A program made the position numbers and the translations under genes. DNA of 52,930 bases from Alphaproteobacteria bacterium (GTDB lineage: Bacteria; Pseudomonadota; Alphaproteobacteria; Micropepsales; Micropepsaceae): positions 1 through 52,930 of the forward strand of contig JAEUMK010000013.1 in the NCBI GenBank assembly GCA_016792565.1. Reading direction: 5' to 3'. This document shows positions 9,482 to 18,667 of this stretch, one piece after another (the stretch's first letter is position 1; each line of letters begins with the position of its first letter). The notes beneath the pieces are model-generated. The model made no database searches and was not told the DNA's origin. It saw nothing but the letters and a program-made list of their open reading frames with translations.

Positions 9482-9581
9482 TCGGGCGGGCGCTCGCGTG
9501 TCGCTTCGTAGTGACATAGGCTCCGATTCGTGACAAGGCGCGGCCGTCTCACGGCCCTTATCGGGCGCATTCCGGGCATTC

Positions 9582-10256
9582 ATGATCCGCTTCGAAAATG
9601 TCGCGATGCGCTATGACGGCGGGCCCGAAATCCTGCGCGACGTCAGTTTCGAGCTGGAGCCGGGGAGCCTCACCTTCCTGACCGGCCCCTCGGGCGCGGG
9701 CAAGACGACGCTGCTCAAGCTCGTCTTCCTCTCCGAGCGGCCGGTGCGCGGCGCGATCTCGATGTTCGGCAAGGACGTCGCGCGGCTGCGGCGCGGCGAG
9801 CTGCCCGCGCTGCGGCGGCAGATCGGCGTGGTCTTCCAGGACTTCCGCCTGCTCGACCATCTCACCGCCTTTGAGAACGTCGCGCTGCCGTTGCGCATCC
9901 AGGGCATGCCCGAACGGGCCTATCGCGAGGACGTGGAGGAAATCCTCAACTGGGTTGGCCTCGGCGAGCGCATGCATGCGCGCCCGGCAACGCTGTCGGG
10001 CGGCGAGAAGCAGCGCATCGCCATCGCCCGCGCGGTGGTGGCGCGGCCGCCGGTGCTGGTCGCCGACGAGCCGACGGGAAGCATCGATCCGGAAATGGGC
10101 GCGCGGCTGATGCGGCTGTTCGTCGAACTGAACAAGCTGGGCACGACCGTGCTGATCGCCACCCACGACCGCTCGCTGGTCGACAACGCCAAGGCCCGCG
10201 AGCTGCGCCTCTTCGCGGGCCGCATCAGCCAGGCGGGAGGCTCCAGATGGAGCTGA
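9582..10256 (+). CDS. ftsE: Cell division ATP-binding protein FtsE
   Basis: The ABC ATPase of the FtsEX complex, which couples divisome signals at the inner membrane to peptidoglycan hydrolases. In 224 residues it has Walker A GPSGAGKTT (35-43), signature LSGGEKQR (138-145), Walker B VLVADEP (158-164) and the H-loop histidine (His195). The D-loop region reads TGSIDP where most FtsE proteins have TGNLDP or TGNVDP, a mild variation. Its end overlaps ftsX by 10 nt, as expected for co-translated subunits. Confidence 0.96.
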   Translation: MIRFENVAMRYDGGPEILRDVSFELEPGSLTFLTGPSGAGKTTLLKLVFLSERPVRGAISMFGKDVARLRRGELPALRRQIGVVFQDFRLLDHLTAFENVALPLRIQGMPERAYREDVEEILNWVGLGERMHARPATLSGGEKQRIAIARAVVARPPVLVADEPTGSIDPEMGARLMRLFVELNKLGTTVLIATHDRSLVDNAKARELRLFAGRISQAGGSRWS

Positions 10257-11143
10257 ACGAGGCCGCCCGCCCGGCGCGGCCGACGCCGCTCTTCCCGCGC
10301 CGCGGCGGCGGCGAAGGGGCGCTGTTCGGGGTGATGGCGATCATGAGCTTCCTGGCCTGCCTGACGCTGGCGCTCGCGCTGGGCGCGGCGCGGCTGGCCG
10401 AAACCTGGGAGCGGGGCCTCACCGGCCAGGCGACGGTGCAGATCCTCGAGACGCCCGGCATCGCCCTGGAGGTGCAGGTGACGGCCGCGCTGGAGGTGCT
10501 GAACGCGACGCCGGGCATCGCCTCGGCGCGGGTGATGAGCGCTGCCGAAAGCGCCGAACTGCTGAAGCCCTGGCTGGGCGACGCCGACCTCTCCGCCGTG
10601 CCGGTGCCGGCGCTCATCGCGGTGACGCTCGATCCCGCGCGCCCGCTCGACGCCGACGCGCTGCGGGCGCGGCTGAGCGCGGCCGCGCCGGGCGCCAGCT
10701 TCGACGATCACAGCCGCTGGAACGCCGGGCTCACCGCCGCTTCGTCGGCGATCGGCTGGGGCGCCTACGCGATCCTCGCGCTGATCGCGCTGGCGGCCTC
10801 CGCCTCCGTCGTCTTCGCCGCCCGCGCCGCGCTGCAGGCCCATCGCGACGTCGTCGACGTGCTGCACATGACGGGCGCGCGCGCCGCGTTCATCGCGCGC
10901 GAGGTGCAGTGGCGGTTCTTCATGCTGGGCGGCTGGGCCGGTCTTGCGGGCCTTGCCGGCGCGGCGGCGCTGGCGGGCGCCGCGCTGCTGGCGGCGGACG
11001 GGCCCGAGGCCGCCTTCCTGCCGATGCTGGCGCCGCCCTGGCGCGACCTCGTCTGGCTCGCGGCGGTACCGGCGGCGGCGGCGGCGATCGCGATGACCAC
11101 CGCGCGGCTCGCGGTGAGCGGCTTCCTCGCGCGCACCGCTTAG
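10247..11143 (+). CDS. ftsX: Cell division protein FtsX
   Basis: The membrane subunit of FtsEX. The 298-residue protein has an N-terminal cytoplasmic segment, a first membrane helix at about 25-45, a periplasmic domain of about 120 residues, and three further helices towards the C-terminus (about 165-190, 225-250, 260-285), the four-helix FtsX plan. GGGAGG sits 6 nt before the ATG, inside the ftsE 3' end. It starts an envelope operon that continues with ydcF-like and plsC genes. Confidence 0.94.
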   Translation: MELNEAARPARPTPLFPRRGGGEGALFGVMAIMSFLACLTLALALGAARLAETWERGLTGQATVQILETPGIALEVQVTAALEVLNATPGIASARVMSAAESAELLKPWLGDADLSAVPVPALIAVTLDPARPLDADALRARLSAAAPGASFDDHSRWNAGLTAASSAIGWGAYAILALIALAASASVVFAARAALQAHRDVVDVLHMTGARAAFIAREVQWRFFMLGGWAGLAGLAGAAALAGAALLAADGPEAAFLPMLAPPWRDLVWLAAVPAAAAAIAMTTARLAVSGFLARTA

Positions 11144-11157
11144 GCGATACTGCCGCC

Positions 11158-11823
11158 ATGCGCCGTCCGTCCGACCATCCCGAAGCCGAGAGACGCCGCG
11201 CCTCGCTGCCGCGCCGCGCGGTGCGCCGGCTCGGCCGCGGCGCGCTCAAGCTGGGTCTGCTGACGGCCGCCGCCTTCGCCGGCGGTTTCGCCGCCTTCAT
11301 GGCGACGCTGCCGGCGCCGCCGGCCGCCGATCCGGTGGCCGAGGGGATCGTCGTGCTCACCGGCGGCGACGACCGGATCGACGCGGCGCTGCGCCTGCTC
11401 GGCGAACGCAATGCCGACCGGCTGCTGATCTCGGGCCTGCACGCGGCGACCAGCCGCGCCGCGCTGCGCCGCCAGCACCCGGCCAACGACAGCGCCTTCG
11501 ACTGCTGCATCGATCTCGGCTGGGAGGCGCGCGACACGCCCGGCAACGCGACCGAGATCGCGCGCTGGGCGCGGGCCAACCACTACCGCTCGCTGATCGT
11601 CGTAACCGCCGCCTACCACATGCCGAGGGCGCTGCTGGAGCTCGACGCCCAGCTCGGCGACGTGACGCTGATCCCCTATCCGGTGACGCCCGACGCGCTC
11701 GCCCGCGACGGCGCCTGGCGCGATCCGGAGAATGTCCGCCTGCTGGCCGGCGAATACGTCAAATACGTCGCCGCCCAGGCGCGCATCGGCGGCGACAAGC
11801 TGCTGCGCATGGCCGGGCTCTGA
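11158..11823 (+). CDS. YdcF/SanA-like DUF218 protein
   Basis: A 221-residue DUF218 protein with a membrane helix at about residues 32-50 and the domain core starting GIVVLTGGDDRIDAAL, then RLLISG and an NATEIARWA segment carrying conserved acidic and polar residues. DUF218 proteins (ElyC, SanA, YdcF) act in envelope integrity or polyprenyl metabolism in E. coli, but this subgroup is not characterised. It lies 14 bp after ftsX and 8 bp before plsC, which fits an envelope role. Confidence 0.85.
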   Translation: MRRPSDHPEAERRRASLPRRAVRRLGRGALKLGLLTAAAFAGGFAAFMATLPAPPAADPVAEGIVVLTGGDDRIDAALRLLGERNADRLLISGLHAATSRAALRRQHPANDSAFDCCIDLGWEARDTPGNATEIARWARANHYRSLIVVTAAYHMPRALLELDAQLGDVTLIPYPVTPDALARDGAWRDPENVRLLAGEYVKYVAAQARIGGDKLLRMAGL

Positions 11824-11831
11824 GCCGCCCG

Positions 11832-12545
11832 ATGGTTCTCGTCCGTTCGCTCCTCTTCCAGATCTACTTCGCGCTGATGTCGGCGGCGGTGAACATAATC
11901 TGGCTGCCGTCGCTGCTGGGGCCGCCGCGCTGGGCGCTCGCCGGCATCGAGGTGTGGGGCCGCCTGACGCTGTGGGGCCTCAGGGTCATCTGCGGCCTCT
12001 CCTACGAGGTGCGCGGCCGCGAGCATCTGGAAGCCGCGCCCGCGCTCTATGCCGGCAAGCACCTGGCGATGTGGGACACCGTCGCGCTGCCGCTGGTGCT
12101 GAAGCACCCGGCGCTGGTGCTGAAGCGGCAATTGCTCTCGATCCCGTTCTACGGCTGGTATGCGCGCAAGGCGGGGATGATCGCGATCGACCGCGACGGC
12201 CATGCCCATGCCCTGCGCCGCATGGTGGCGGACGGCAAGGCGCGGCTCGCCGAGGGGCGGCCGATCGCCATCTTCCCGGAAGGCACGCGCAAGAAGCCGG
12301 GCGCGCCGGCGGACTACAAGCCGGGCGCCGCGGCGCTCTACAGCCTGCTCGACGTCGCCTGCGTGCCGTTCGCGCTGAATTCGGGCGTCTACTGGACCGG
12401 GGCGCTGCGCAAGCCGGGGCGCATCGTCATCGAGTTCCTGCCGGCGATCGCGCCCGGTCTCAAGCGGCGGGACTTCATGGCGGAGCTGGAGCGGCGCATC
12501 GAGGCGGCGACGGCGCGGCTGATCGCCGAAGCGGGCGAGAGATGA
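11832..12545 (+). CDS. plsC: 1-acyl-sn-glycerol-3-phosphate acyltransferase
   Basis: Acylates lysophosphatidic acid to phosphatidic acid at the inner membrane in phospholipid synthesis. The 237-residue protein contains the catalytic HX4D motif (His77 to Asp82, within KHLAMWDT) and the substrate-binding FPEGTR motif (148-153), with a hydrophobic N-terminus. Its stop overlaps the start of the ycaQ-like gene (ATGA), placing a lipid enzyme and a DNA repair-like protein in one operon. This grouping is common in alphaproteobacteria but unexplained. Confidence 0.93.
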   Translation: MVLVRSLLFQIYFALMSAAVNIIWLPSLLGPPRWALAGIEVWGRLTLWGLRVICGLSYEVRGREHLEAAPALYAGKHLAMWDTVALPLVLKHPALVLKRQLLSIPFYGWYARKAGMIAIDRDGHAHALRRMVADGKARLAEGRPIAIFPEGTRKKPGAPADYKPGAAALYSLLDVACVPFALNSGVYWTGALRKPGRIVIEFLPAIAPGLKRRDFMAELERRIEAATARLIAEAGER

Positions 12546-13717
12546 GCCGGGCGGCGCTGGCGCTGCGCAACGCCGACGCGCGGCGCATCTTCCTTCATGC
12601 CCACGGCCTGAGCCATGCGCCGCACGCGCATGACGGCGACGTGCTGCGCACGATCCGCGCGCTCGGCTTCGTGCAGGTCGATTCGATCCAGACCGTGGCG
12701 CGCGCCCATCACCACATCCTGCACAGCCGGATCGGCGGCTATGTGCCGGCCCATCTGGCGCGGCTGCACGCCGAGGAGCGCGCCGTCTTCGAGCACTGGA
12801 CGCACGACGCCTCGGTGATCCCGACCGAGTTCTATCCGCACTGGAAGATGCGCTTCGCGCGGGCGAAGGCGAAGGCGCGCGACGGCGCCTGGTGGACCGA
12901 GCGGCTCGGCTCGCGGCGCATCCTGAAGCGCGTGCTGGATCGCATCGCGGCCGAGGGGCCGCTGCCGGCGCGGGCCTTCGAGGATCCCGGCACGAGCGGC
13001 GAGATGTGGGGCTGGAGCCGCTCGAAGACCGCGCTGGAGATGCTGTGGCACACCGGCGCCCTCGCCATCGCGCGCCGCGACGGCTTCGAGAAGATCTACG
13101 ATCTCGCCGAGCGGGTGATCCCGGCCGAGAGCTTCGCGGCGCGGCCCTCGAAGGCGGCGACGGTGGAGTGGGCCTGCCGCAGCGCGCTGGAACGGCTCGG
13201 CTTCGCGAGCCTGCGCGAGATCGCGAATTTCTGGGCACTGGTGCCGTTCGAGGAGGTCGCAGCCTGGGCGGCGCGCAACGCCAGGCGGCTGGTTCCGGTG
13301 CGGGTCGAGGGTGCGGACGGCGCGCACACGGCGGCGCTGGCGCTGCCCGGCATCGAGGCCGAACGCGATACGGCGCCCGAGCCGCCCGCCATCATGCGGG
13401 CGATCAGCCCGTTCGATCCGGCGATCCGCGACCGCAGGCGGCTGAAGCGGCTGTTCGGCTTCGACTACACGATCGAGATCTTCGTGCCCGAGGCGAAGCG
13501 CAAGTTCGGCTACTACGTCTATCCGCTGCTCGACGGCGCGCGCCTCGTCGGGCGGGTGGACGCGAAGGCGGACCGCGCCGCGAACGCGCTGGCGGTGCGC
13601 AAGGTCTGGACCGAGGCGGGGATCGTGCAGGACGCCGCCTTCAAGGCGCGGCGCGGCGCGGCGCTCGCCGATCTCGCGCGCATCGGCGCCGTCGCCAGGG
13701 TAGAGCAGGGATCATGA
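12542..13717 (+). CDS. YcaQ-family (HTH_42) DNA glycosylase-like protein
   Basis: A 391-residue winged-helix protein of the YcaQ/AlkX family. Members studied in E. coli and Streptomyces unhook DNA interstrand crosslinks or excise alkylated bases. The QxD catalytic-type motif is seen as QVDSI (Gln45, Asp47), followed by RAHHHILHSRIGGY. The C-terminal part has the family segments SPFDPAIRDR and RKFGYYVYPLL. The start ATG overlaps the plsC stop and the 3' end overlaps the DUF2125 start, so it lies in the middle of the ftsE-DUF2125 operon. Biochemical specificity cannot be read from the sequence. Confidence 0.88.
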   Translation: MSRAALALRNADARRIFLHAHGLSHAPHAHDGDVLRTIRALGFVQVDSIQTVARAHHHILHSRIGGYVPAHLARLHAEERAVFEHWTHDASVIPTEFYPHWKMRFARAKAKARDGAWWTERLGSRRILKRVLDRIAAEGPLPARAFEDPGTSGEMWGWSRSKTALEMLWHTGALAIARRDGFEKIYDLAERVIPAESFAARPSKAATVEWACRSALERLGFASLREIANFWALVPFEEVAAWAARNARRLVPVRVEGADGAHTAALALPGIEAERDTAPEPPAIMRAISPFDPAIRDRRRLKRLFGFDYTIEIFVPEAKRKFGYYVYPLLDGARLVGRVDAKADRAANALAVRKVWTEAGIVQDAAFKARRGAALADLARIGAVARVEQGS

Positions 13718-14766
13718 GCAGGACCAGCCGGCGTTTCCTCATCCTCTTCGCGGTTATCGCCCTGGCGATCGCGGGCTACATCGCGTTCTGGTTCTCGGCG
13801 ATCGGCGCGGCCCGCGAGGGTTTCGAGCGGATGGTCGCGGCCGAACGGGCGGCCGGCCATCGCTTCGACTACGTTTCGGTCGAGTGGGGCGGTTTTCCGA
13901 TCCGCCTCGCCGCCGACATCAAGGGCCTCGCCTATTCGGCCCCCGGCATCGAGTTCGAGGCCGACGCGTTCCGCGCCGAGGTCCTGCCGTGGAAGCCGAC
14001 GCATGCGCTGGTGCGGGCGGACGGCCATGTGCGGCTCGCGCTGCGACGGGCGAGCCGCACCGAATGGGTGGAGTTCCGTCCCGAAGCGGCGCTGGCGAGC
14101 GTCAAGTCGAACCGCGCCGGCGTGTTGCTGGAGGCCGATCTTGAACTGCGCACCGTGCGGGCCGACGGGACCTGGATCGACGGCACGGATTTCTCGTTCA
14201 ACGCGGGGCGTCTCCAGTTCGACGGCCGCTCGACGACGCGGGCCGCGGACCAGGCGCCCTCGGCGGCGGCGGTCGCGGGCGACGCCTGGCAGCTCGCGTT
14301 CTCGGCCGACGCGCTGACGATCAGCGACGGCTTCGCGCCCCTGCTGGGGCCGCGCATCCAGTCGGTCCGCGCGGCGATCTGGGCGAAGTCGCTGCCCGCC
14401 TTCTCGCGCGGCGTCACGGCGGTCGACATCGGCGGCCTGGTGCGGCTGATGCGTGAGAGCGCCACGGTGCTCGAGGTCGCGCGGCTCGACTTCGACTGGG
14501 GCGGCGTCGCGGCGAAGAGCTTCGGTACGATCGGCCTCGATGCAGCGCTGCGGCCCGAAGGGTATCTCGAGTTCAAGGTGACGGGCATTTCCAGGCTGAT
14601 CGAGGGGCTGGTGAAGGCCGGCGTGCTGACGGCGCCGCCGGGCGGCATGCCGCCGCTGCCGGAGGTGCCGGGCGGCGCACCCATCACGCTGACGCTGAAG
14701 GACGGCGTCGCCGCGCTGGGCCCGTTCAGCTTCGGCGCGCTCGCCCCGCTCGCCGCGCTCGACTGA
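13714..14766 (+). CDS. DUF2125 family protein
   Basis: A 350-residue protein with one N-terminal membrane helix (about residues 7-28) and a large, presumably periplasmic, beta-rich domain; the early segment VEWGGFPIRL and the C-terminal GVAALGPFSFG part look conserved. DUF2125 is an alphaproteobacterial family of unknown function, with some resemblance in layout to AsmA-like or lipid-transfer proteins (inference). It is the last gene of the ftsE operon, with an ATGA overlap with ycaQ, and it converges on tyrC with 12 bp between stops. Confidence 0.85.
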   Translation: MSRTSRRFLILFAVIALAIAGYIAFWFSAIGAAREGFERMVAAERAAGHRFDYVSVEWGGFPIRLAADIKGLAYSAPGIEFEADAFRAEVLPWKPTHALVRADGHVRLALRRASRTEWVEFRPEAALASVKSNRAGVLLEADLELRTVRADGTWIDGTDFSFNAGRLQFDGRSTTRAADQAPSAAAVAGDAWQLAFSADALTISDGFAPLLGPRIQSVRAAIWAKSLPAFSRGVTAVDIGGLVRLMRESATVLEVARLDFDWGGVAAKSFGTIGLDAALRPEGYLEFKVTGISRLIEGLVKAGVLTAPPGGMPPLPEVPGGAPITLTLKDGVAALGPFSFGALAPLAALD

Positions 14767-14778
14767 GCGCAAGGCCGG

Positions 14779-15702
14779 CTAGTCCTTCGCGTCGCGGCCG
14801 AAATTGGGCGCGGCCGATTCCTGGCCCGCCTCGATGACCTGGCGGCGGATGGCGCGGGTGCGCTCGAACAGCCTGAACAGCGTCTCGCCATCGCCCCAGC
14901 GGATCGCCCGCTGCAGCGCGGTAAGGTCTTCGGTGAAGCGCTGGAGGATTTCCAGCACCGCCTCGCGGTTGTTGAGGAAGACGTCGCGCCACATCGTCGG
15001 GTCGGAGGCGGCGATGCGGGTGAAGTCGCGGAAACCGCCGGCCGAGAACTTGATGACTTCGGACTGGGTGACCTCCTCGAGATCGGCGGCGGTGCCGACG
15101 ATGTTGTAGGCGATGAGGTGCGGCACATGGGAGGTGATGCCGAGCACCAGATCGTGGTGGCGCGGCTCCATGGTCTCGACCTTCGAGCCGAGCGCCGTCC
15201 AGAAGGCGGTCAGCGTCGCGACCGCCGCCTCGTCCGTTCCCGGCGGCGGGGTGAGGATGCACCAGCGATTGTCGAACAGCGTCGCAAAGCCGCTTTCCGG
15301 CCCCGACTGCTCGGTGCCGGCGATGGGATGGCCGGGAATGAAGTGGACGCCGTCGGGGACATGCGGACCCGCGTCGCGGATCACCGCCATCTTGACCGAG
15401 CCGACATCGGTGAGGATCGCCCCTGGCTTCAGCGCCGACGCGATCGCCGCCGCCGCCTCGCCCAGCGCCCCGACCGGCAGGCAGAGGATCACGATGTCGG
15501 CGTCCTTCGCACAGGCCGCCATGTCGTCGTGCAGGCTGTCGCAGAAGCCGATCCGCGCCGCCGCCGCGCGGCTGGCTTCCGAGCGCGAATAGCCCGCGAT
15601 ATGCGTGACGCAGCCCGCCCGCCGCGCCGCGTGGGCGATCGAGGAGCCGATCAGGCCGACGCCGAGAAGGGCGATGCGGCCGAAGTCGCGCGGGGGGCTC
15701 AC
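14779..15702 (-). CDS. tyrC: Prephenate/arogenate dehydrogenase
   Basis: An NAD(P)-dependent enzyme of tyrosine synthesis, 307 residues. The Rossmann motif is GVGLIGSS (14-21), and the family motifs GHPIAGTEQSGP and GGFRDFTRIAASDPTMW are present. It starts with a GTG that overlaps the hisC stop (GTGA). Cyclohexadienyl dehydrogenases of this type accept prephenate and/or arogenate; which is preferred cannot be told. The hisC-tyrC pair suggests the upstream aminotransferase also works on aromatic substrates. Confidence 0.93.
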   Translation of the reverse strand: MSPPRDFGRIALLGVGLIGSSIAHAARRAGCVTHIAGYSRSEASRAAAARIGFCDSLHDDMAACAKDADIVILCLPVGALGEAAAAIASALKPGAILTDVGSVKMAVIRDAGPHVPDGVHFIPGHPIAGTEQSGPESGFATLFDNRWCILTPPPGTDEAAVATLTAFWTALGSKVETMEPRHHDLVLGITSHVPHLIAYNIVGTAADLEEVTQSEVIKFSAGGFRDFTRIAASDPTMWRDVFLNNREAVLEILQRFTEDLTALQRAIRWGDGETLFRLFERTRAIRRQVIEAGQESAAPNFGRDAKD

Positions 15703-16796
15703 GGCGCCCCCTTCACGAAGTCGGCGAGCGCCGCGACGACGAGCCGGTTCGCCTCTTCGGTGCCGACCGAGATGCGCAGCGCGTCGGGGAGGCCGTAATT
15801 GCCGACGCCGCGCACGATGAGGCCGCGGGCCATCAGGAAGGCGTCGGCGTCGCGGGCGGCGCGGCCGGGCGTTTTCGGGAAATGGACGAGCACGAAATTG
15901 CCGACGCTGGGCGTCACGGCGAGGCCGAGCCTTGCGATCTCGGCGCTGAGGAAGGCCAGCCAGCGCGTGTTGTGGTCGACCGCGGCCTCGGTGAAGGCGC
16001 GGTCGCGGATCGCCGCCGCGCCGGCATACTGCGCCGGGATATTGACGTTGAACGGCCCGCGCGTGCGGTTCAGCACGTCGGCGATGCCCTCGGGGCAATA
16101 GGCCCAGCCGACCCTGAGGCCGGCCAGGCCATAGACCTTGGAGAGCGTGCGGGTCATCACGACGTTCTCGTGCGTCGCCACCAGCTCGATGCCGGACTCG
16201 TAGTCGTTGCGACGCACGAATTCGGCATAGGCGGCGTCGAGCACCAGGATCGTCTCCGGTCCCAGCGCGGCGTGCAGGCGGCGCACCTCGCTCGCCGGCA
16301 GATAGGTGCCGGTCGGATTGTTGGGGTTGGCGATGAAGACGAGGCGGGTCTTCGGCGTCAGCCGCGCGATCAGCGCATCGACGTTCGCGGTGAAGTCCGT
16401 CTCGGGCGCGGTCACCGGGATCGCCGAGGCGGCGCGGGCGGCGATCGGATAGACGAGGAAGCCGTGCTCGGAGAACAGGACCTCGTCGCCCGGCCGGCAA
16501 TAGCACTGGGCGATCAGGTGCAGCAGCTCGTCCGAGCCGTTGCCGCAGACGATGCGGGCCGGGTTGAGGCCATAGGTCTCGGCGACCGCCTCGCGCAGAA
16601 CGGCCGAGGAGCCTTCGGGATAAACCGCCAGCTTCGCGGCGGCCCCGGCATAGGCCTCCACCGCCTTGGGGCTGGCGCCGAGCGGCGATTCGTTGGACGA
16701 GAGCTTGAAGATCCGGTGTGCCCCCGGCGCGGCGGCGCGGCCGCCGACATAGGGGTCGATCTCAAGGATTCCGGGGACGGGGGTCGGGCTGGCCAT
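15699..16796 (-). CDS. hisC: Histidinol-phosphate aminotransferase (HisC2-type)
   Basis: A 365-residue fold-type I PLP enzyme with the PLP lysine in TLSKVYGLAGLRVGW (Lys220), the NPNNPTGT motif (158-165) and KLSSNESPLG near the N-terminus. HisC converts imidazole-acetol phosphate to histidinol phosphate; copies paired with tyrC often also serve as aromatic aminotransferases, which I infer here from the coupled tyrC. It is divergent from metX with 86 bp between starts. Confidence 0.93.
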   Translation of the reverse strand: MASPTPVPGILEIDPYVGGRAAAPGAHRIFKLSSNESPLGASPKAVEAYAGAAAKLAVYPEGSSAVLREAVAETYGLNPARIVCGNGSDELLHLIAQCYCRPGDEVLFSEHGFLVYPIAARAASAIPVTAPETDFTANVDALIARLTPKTRLVFIANPNNPTGTYLPASEVRRLHAALGPETILVLDAAYAEFVRRNDYESGIELVATHENVVMTRTLSKVYGLAGLRVGWAYCPEGIADVLNRTRGPFNVNIPAQYAGAAAIRDRAFTEAAVDHNTRWLAFLSAEIARLGLAVTPSVGNFVLVHFPKTPGRAARDADAFLMARGLIVRGVGNYGLPDALRISVGTEEANRLVVAALADFVKGAP

Positions 16797-16845
16797 GGCG
16801 CGGGTGTCTTAGCGGGGGCGGGGTGGCAAGGCCAGCCCCGGGACA

Positions 16846-16874
16846 TTGACAGCGGCCCCCGCGAGACCCCACTT
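16846..16874 (+). promoter_or_regulatory. Candidate metX promoter
   Basis: A perfect -35 hexamer TTGACA at 16846-16851 is followed 17 nt later by a poor -10 (CCACTT). If used, transcription would begin within a few bases of the metX ATG at 16883, giving an almost leaderless mRNA. No SAM-II aptamer is recognisable in this short gap. Confidence 0.35.
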
Positions 16875-16882
16875 GCGGCCCC

Positions 16883-18058
16883 ATGTCCGCCGCCGCCGAC
16901 GCCTTGTCCGACGCCGCCGCGCCGCCCGTGCGCTCCGAGACCCTGCGCCTCGCCGGGCCGCGGGCGCTGGTGCTGGAATCGGGCCAGGCGCTGGAAGCGC
17001 TGACCATCGCCTACAACACCTACGGGACGCTCGACGCGGCGAAGTCGAACGCCATCCTCGTCTGCCATGCCCTGACCGGCGACCAGCACGTCGCCAGCAC
17101 CAACCCGCTGACCGGCAAGCCCGGCTGGTGGGACCTGATGGTCGGGCCGGGGCGGCCGTTCGACACCAACCGCTTCTTCGTGATCTGCGCCAACGTGGTC
17201 GGCGGCTGCATGGGGACGACCGGGCCGACCGACATCGACCCGGCGACCGGCAAGCCCTACGGGCTGTCGTTTCCGGTCATCACGATCCGCGACATGGTGC
17301 GCGCCCAGGCGCTGCTGCTCGACCGGCTCGGCATCTGCGAACTGCTTTGCGTGGCCGGCGGCTCGATGGGCGGCATGCAGGTGCTGGAGTGGATGGCGAG
17401 CTATCCCGAGCGCGTCGTCTCGGCGATCCCCATCGCCGCCGCCGCCAAGCACTCGGCGCAGAACATCGCCTTCCACGAAGTCGGCCGCCAGGCGGTGATG
17501 GCCGATCCCGACTGGCGCGGCGGCGATTATCTGAGCGCCGGGGTGTTTCCCTCCAAGGGCCTCGCGGTCGCCCGCATGGCGGCGCACATCACCTATCTGT
17601 CGGAAGCGGCGCTGCAGCGCAAATTCGGCCGCTCACTGCAGGATCGCCAGACGATCTCCTACGCCTTCGACGCCGACTTCCAGGTGGAATCCTACCTGCG
17701 CCACCAGGGCCGCAGCTTCGTCGAGCGCTTCGACGCCAATTCCTATCTCTACATCACGCGGGCGATGGACTATTTCGATCTCGCAGCCGATCACGGCGGC
17801 CAGCTCGCCAGCGCCTTCGCGCGGCTGAAGGCCCGGGTCTGCGTCGCCTCGTTCACCAGCGACTGGCTGTTTCCGACGGTGGAATCCAAGCGCATCGTCC
17901 ATGCCCTAAACGCCGTCGCCGCCAATGTCAGCTTCGTCGAGTTCGACACCGACAAGGGCCACGACGCCTTCCTGCTGGACGTGCCGGAAATGCACGCGAT
18001 CTTCCGCGGCTTCGTCGATGCGGCCGCCGCCCATCGCGGCCTCAAGGCCGGCGGCTGA
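16883..18058 (+). CDS. metX: Homoserine O-acetyltransferase
   Basis: Activates homoserine for methionine synthesis by acyl transfer from acetyl-CoA; some MetX proteins use succinyl-CoA, which cannot be excluded. The 391-residue alpha/beta hydrolase has the nucleophile elbow GGSMGGMQ (Ser161), the [10 protein letters not shown] segment and the C-terminal His in GHDAFLLD. metW follows after 3 bp with its ribosome-binding site overlapping the metX stop, the standard metXW pair of proteobacteria. Confidence 0.96.
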   Translation: MSAAADALSDAAAPPVRSETLRLAGPRALVLESGQALEALTIAYNTYGTLDAAKSNAILVCHALTGDQHVASTNPLTGKPGWWDLMVGPGRPFDTNRFFVICANVVGGCMGTTGPTDIDPATGKPYGLSFPVITIRDMVRAQALLLDRLGICELLCVAGGSMGGMQVLEWMASYPERVVSAIPIAAAAKHSAQNIAFHEVGRQAVMADPDWRGGDYLSAGVFPSKGLAVARMAAHITYLSEAALQRKFGRSLQDRQTISYAFDADFQVESYLRHQGRSFVERFDANSYLYITRAMDYFDLAADHGGQLASAFARLKARVCVASFTSDWLFPTVESKRIVHALNAVAANVSFVEFDTDKGHDAFLLDVPEMHAIFRGFVDAAAAHRGLKAGG

Positions 18059-18061
18059 GGG

Positions 18062-18667
18062 ATGGACCGCTTGCGCGTCGATCTCGGCATCATCGCCGGC
18101 ATGGTGGCGGACGGCAGCCGCGTGCTCGACGTCGGCTGCGGCGACGGGGCGCTGCTGAAGCACCTCGCCGCCACCAAGGGCGTCGACGCGCGCGGCATCG
18201 AACTGAGCCAGGCCGGCGTCAATGCCTGCGTCGCGCACGGGCTGTCGGTGGTGCAGGGCGACGCAGACAGCGATCTGGCCGACTATCCCAGCGGCGCCTT
18301 CGACTACGTGATCCTCAGCCAGACCATCCAGGCGACCCGGCATCCGCGCACCGTGCTGCAGCAGATCGCCCGGATCGGCCGGCGCGGCATCGTCTCGATG
18401 CCGAACTTCGCGCATTGGCGGATGCGGCTGCAGCTCCTGCTCGGCGGGCGCATGCCGGTGACGCGGGCGCTGCCCTATGCCTGGCACGACACGCCGAACA
18501 TCCACATGTGCTCGATCCGCGACTTCGCGGCGCTGGCAGGCGAGCTCGGCCTGGCGGTCGAGCGCGCCGTGGCGCTGCGGGGCGACAGGGCGCGCGACGT
18601 CAGCCCGTCGTCAGCCTCGGCCAACATCCTCGCCGAACAGGCGATCTTCCTGGTCGCCGCGAAATAG
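18062..18667 (+). CDS. metW: Methionine biosynthesis protein MetW
   Basis: A 201-residue class I methyltransferase-fold protein with the SAM-like motif VLDVGCGDG (about 21-29) and the MetW-typical LSQTIQATRHP segment. MetW is encoded with metX in many proteobacteria and is thought to be needed for full homoserine acyltransferase function. GAGGG precedes the ATG. Its 3' end overlaps the convergent methyltransferase gene by 57 nt, which is unusually long. Confidence 0.95.
   Translation: MDRLRVDLGIIAGMVADGSRVLDVGCGDGALLKHLAATKGVDARGIELSQAGVNACVAHGLSVVQGDADSDLADYPSGAFDYVILSQTIQATRHPRTVLQQIARIGRRGIVSMPNFAHWRMRLQLLLGGRMPVTRALPYAWHDTPNIHMCSIRDFAALAGELGLAVERAVALRGDRARDVSPSSASANILAEQAIFLVAAK

Noticed and set aside
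16797-16882. SAM-II riboswitch upstream of metX
   Set aside because: Such aptamers are frequent before alphaproteobacterial metX, but the 86-bp gap lacks the conserved stem-pseudoknot sequence and a -35-like TTGACA lies only 31 bp from the ATG.
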